Assembly: GCA_003167015.1 (NCBI GenBank)
Contig: PMUF01000112.1
Coordinates: forward strand, 1-15,498
Origin: Chitinophagaceae bacterium
GTDB lineage: Bacteria; Bacteroidota; Bacteroidia; Chitinophagales; Chitinophagaceae
Direction of reading: 5' to 3'
DNA length: 15,498 nt
Shown: piece by piece, positions 13,906-15,498 of the stretch
Numbering within the stretch: the first letter of the stretch is position 1
Layout of the letters: every line of letters begins with the position of its first letter
Notes under the pieces: generated by a model
Databases searched by the model: none
Seen by the model: only the letters and a program-made list of their open reading frames with translations
What the model was told of the DNA's origin: nothing
Program-made: the position numbers and the translations under genes

Positions 13906-14664
13906 TCACATCGTCGGCGCATTCGCCGCTTCTTCAATTATTGCCAGCACTGCTGCAGGATGAGAGATCATCACCACGTGGCTGGATTCGATCTCTGTTG
14001 TTTTAGCTTTTATCCTTTTGGCCATAAAGCGTTCCAGGTCCGGACTGATCGCTTTATCGCTTTTGGAAACAATATACCAGCTTGCCTTGGTTTTCCAGGC
14101 AGGCTCGCCGCTTTTGTCCCCAAATACGGTTTGCGACGCCGGTATTTGTGTCGCATAGATCATATCCTGCTGTTTGGCAGACAAATCCTGTGCGAATACT
14201 GTGCCTACACCCGCTCTTGATAAAAAGATAAAACCATCCTGTGGCTCAAAATAGCTGCCCAGGGTATTTGTCGGGCCATTTGCCGATAAGGTAGGCACAG
14301 TTTCATCAAGATCAGGCGCGAAGGCGGCAACATATACCAGGCCAACTACTTTAGGGTCATTACCTGCTTGGGTAATGACAAACCCTCCCCATGAATGGCC
14401 TACCAATATCACATTGCCTTTTGCCCTGGCAATTGCACGTTTAGTAGCGGCAACATCGTCAGCCAGGGATGTGATCGGATTTTGAACTGAGATCACGGGG
14501 TAACCTTTAGCTTGCAGCGCTTCTATTTGCGTCTCCCAGGAAGAGCCGTCTGCCCAGATACCGTGAACAAATATAATGGTGGGTTTGGCGGTTGATTGTG
14601 CACGTAGATTTAAGGTGCTTATTAGTACAACCAATAGTACTGATAGCATTTTGGCATTTTTCAT
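13906..14664 (-). CDS. Exported alpha/beta hydrolase
   Basis: The 252-residue protein begins with a signal peptide (to about RAQ at 21-23), so it acts outside the cytoplasm. The alpha/beta hydrolase motifs are the oxyanion loop FVHGIWADGSSW (32-43), nucleophile Ser91 in VGHSWGG (88-94), acid Asp203 in SKSDKAI and catalytic His229 in ESSHVVM. It resembles small esterase-like hydrolases of the 'HGIWADGSSW' group with a C-terminal SxPDLERFMAKRI region. The substrate is unknown. It lies 38 bases after ohr on the same strand and is probably the last gene of the ohrR-ohr transcript, so its expression may follow organic peroxide stress. Confidence 0.88.
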   Translation of the reverse strand: MKNAKMLSVLLVVLISTLNLRAQSTAKPTIIFVHGIWADGSSWETQIEALQAKGYPVISVQNPITSLADDVAATKRAIARAKGNVILVGHSWGGFVITQAGNDPKVVGLVYVAAFAPDLDETVPTLSANGPTNTLGSYFEPQDGFIFLSRAGVGTVFAQDLSAKQQDMIYATQIPASQTVFGDKSGEPAWKTKASWYIVSKSDKAISPDLERFMAKRIKAKTTEIESSHVVMISHPAAVLAIIEEAANAPTM

Positions 14665-14702
14665 TGTTTTGATGTTTTATTGTTATTGGAAAGATAAGTT
14701 GA

Positions 14703-15158
14703 TTAATGGGCAGCTGCAAACGCTTCCGCACTTTGTATGGTAGTAGTAAGTGATACTTCCACATTGCCCCTGGTAGCATTAGAATACGGGCAAACCTGGT
14801 GCGCTTTTTCAACTAAGGCATTCGCCGTTTCCTGGTCAACATCGGGCACGTTTACGGCTAAGGTAACCACCAATGCAAAACCGCCCGCGTTATTTGAACC
14901 AATACCTACATGTGCCCTTACGGCTGTTGTGCCTGTTGTTGCCTTTTCGTTTTTAATCACGTGGTTAAGCGCGCTGTCAAAACAAGCGGAGTATCCCGCT
15001 GCAAATAATTGTTCAGGGTTGGTGTAATCGCCGCCTGCGCCACCTAACTCTTTTGGCATTCTTACTTCCAGGTCGAGTACTTTATCAGATGATACTACGT
15101 GACCATTTCTACCGCCTGTTGCGGTGACTACTGCTGTGTAAATTGCTTTTACTGACAT
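14703..15158 (-). CDS. ohr: Organic hydroperoxide resistance protein Ohr
   Basis: The 151-residue protein covers the OsmC/Ohr fold at full length. The two redox cysteines are C59 in AAGYSACFDSAL and C123 in AHQVCPYSNATRGNVEVSL; the catalytic Arg17 lies in TGGRNG and the conserved acidic residue is E49 in TNPEQLFAAG. Ohr reduces organic and fatty-acid hydroperoxides with a thiol, usually recharged by lipoylated proteins. The frame continues upstream to 15236, but that part overlaps ohrR; the ATG at 15156-15158 gives the standard family start MSVKAIYTA. It begins 7 bases after the ohrR stop, so regulator and enzyme form one operon. Gene and neighbours are more AT-rich than the 1-8 kb part of the window. 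Confidence 0.96.
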   Translation of the reverse strand: MSVKAIYTAVVTATGGRNGHVVSSDKVLDLEVRMPKELGGAGGDYTNPEQLFAAGYSACFDSALNHVIKNEKATTGTTAVRAHVGIGSNNAGGFALVVTLAVNVPDVDQETANALVEKAHQVCPYSNATRGNVEVSLTTTIQSAEAFAAAH

Positions 15159-15165
15159 GCTTCTA

Positions 15166-15498
15166 TTATTTATTAATTTGTTTTGTCCTTTCAAGTATAA
15201 TAGTAATTGTATCCCGGAGCGACCCCATTTCTTCATTGCTTAAGCCTAAGCTGCATTTAAATGATTCAGGTATAGATACTGCCTTTTTTTTTAAAGTTGC
15301 ACCGTTTTTACTAAGACTGATCATCATCACCCTTTCGTCTGCAGTACTTCTTATGCGACTAATCAGTTGCTTATTCTCCAGTTTTTTTAGAAGAGGCGTT
15401 AAGGTTCCCGAATCAAGTAATAGCTTTTCGCCTATTTCTTTTACAGATAGCTCCTGATACTCCCATAATATCAGCATCACCAGGTATTGCGGATAAGT
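15166..15498 (-). CDS. ohrR: OhrR/MarR-family peroxide sensor, N-terminus beyond the right edge
   Basis: The frame runs off the right edge; the first visible residues are TYPQYLVMLILWEYQ, the standard OhrR sequence at about residue 40, so roughly 35-40 N-terminal residues are missing. Visible are the helix-turn-helix SVKEIGEKLLLDSGTLTPLLKKLE, the wing with STADERVMMISLSKNG and the C-terminal helix. An internal GTG at 15478-15480 can look like a start but is not. The peroxide-sensing Cys of OhrR lies in the missing part. A second Cys in ESFKCSLGLS is placed where two-Cys OhrR proteins such as that of Xanthomonas have their resolving Cys. OhrR represses ohr until oxidised by organic hydroperoxides. 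Its stop lies 7 bases before the ohr start. Confidence 0.92.
   Translation of the reverse strand, partial: TYPQYLVMLILWEYQELSVKEIGEKLLLDSGTLTPLLKKLENKQLISRIRSTADERVMMISLSKNGATLKKKAVSIPESFKCSLGLSNEEMGSLRDTITIILERTKQINK

Overview
The window looks like a chromosomal segment of a fairly GC-rich Bacteroidota, probably Chitinophagaceae or a near relative. This is inferred from three things: candidate promoters of the TAnnTTTG type (ahead of katG, the marR operon and the VF530 gene), start codons that mostly lack a strong Shine-Dalgarno sequence, and the protein families present. No rRNA, tRNA, insertion sequence, phage gene or CRISPR array was seen. The gene order is that of an ordinary, loosely organised accessory or housekeeping region with many short transcription units.

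Layout, left to right. 1-2193 (-): catalase-peroxidase KatG, nearly complete, its last ~20 codons beyond the left edge. 2320-2700 (-): a Cys-less alkyltransferase-like (ATL) DNA repair protein. 2757-3881 (+): an FMO-type flavin monooxygenase. 3895-5839 (-): a tight operon marR / small membrane protein / MFS exporter, with a palindromic operator over its predicted start site. 6013-7593 (+): a secreted M28 aminopeptidase/carboxypeptidase Q-like enzyme. 7642-8118 (+): a DUF1905/YdeI-like protein. 8168-8836 (-): a small FAD/NAD(P)H oxidoreductase. 9117-9756 (+): an AT-rich MntA-HepT toxin-antitoxin pair, with inverted repeats before it and a 25-nt palindrome after it. 9849-10085 (+): a VF530 (DUF2132) DNA-binding protein. 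10141-10956 (-): an orphan ParA-like ATPase whose Walker A carries Pro where the Mg-binding Thr should be. 11074-11280 (+): a small membrane protein. 11299-11697 (-) and 11827-12690 (+): a divergent HxlR regulator and SMP-30-like beta-propeller sharing a repeat-rich control region. 12781-13017 (-) and 13079-13825 (+): two divergent genes of unknown function, the second secreted. 13906-15498 (-): an ohrR-ohr-alpha/beta hydrolase operon, with ohrR cut by the right edge.

The recurring theme is stress defence: peroxide removal (KatG), organic hydroperoxide removal with its sensor (Ohr/OhrR), alkylation damage recognition (ATL), a drug- or phenol-type efflux operon under MarR, an HxlR-type sensor, and a toxin-antitoxin pair. 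These are separate units, not one pathway. Base composition is uneven: the flavin monooxygenase is strongly GC-rich (42 of 60 bases in one line), while hepT (40 of 120 bases in two lines) and the 13-15 kb stretch are AT-rich, which suggests separate histories for those segments. I did not find a clearly new system; the best leads are the palindromes around mntA-hepT/VF530, the altered ParA P-loop, and the repeat-rich hxlR control region.
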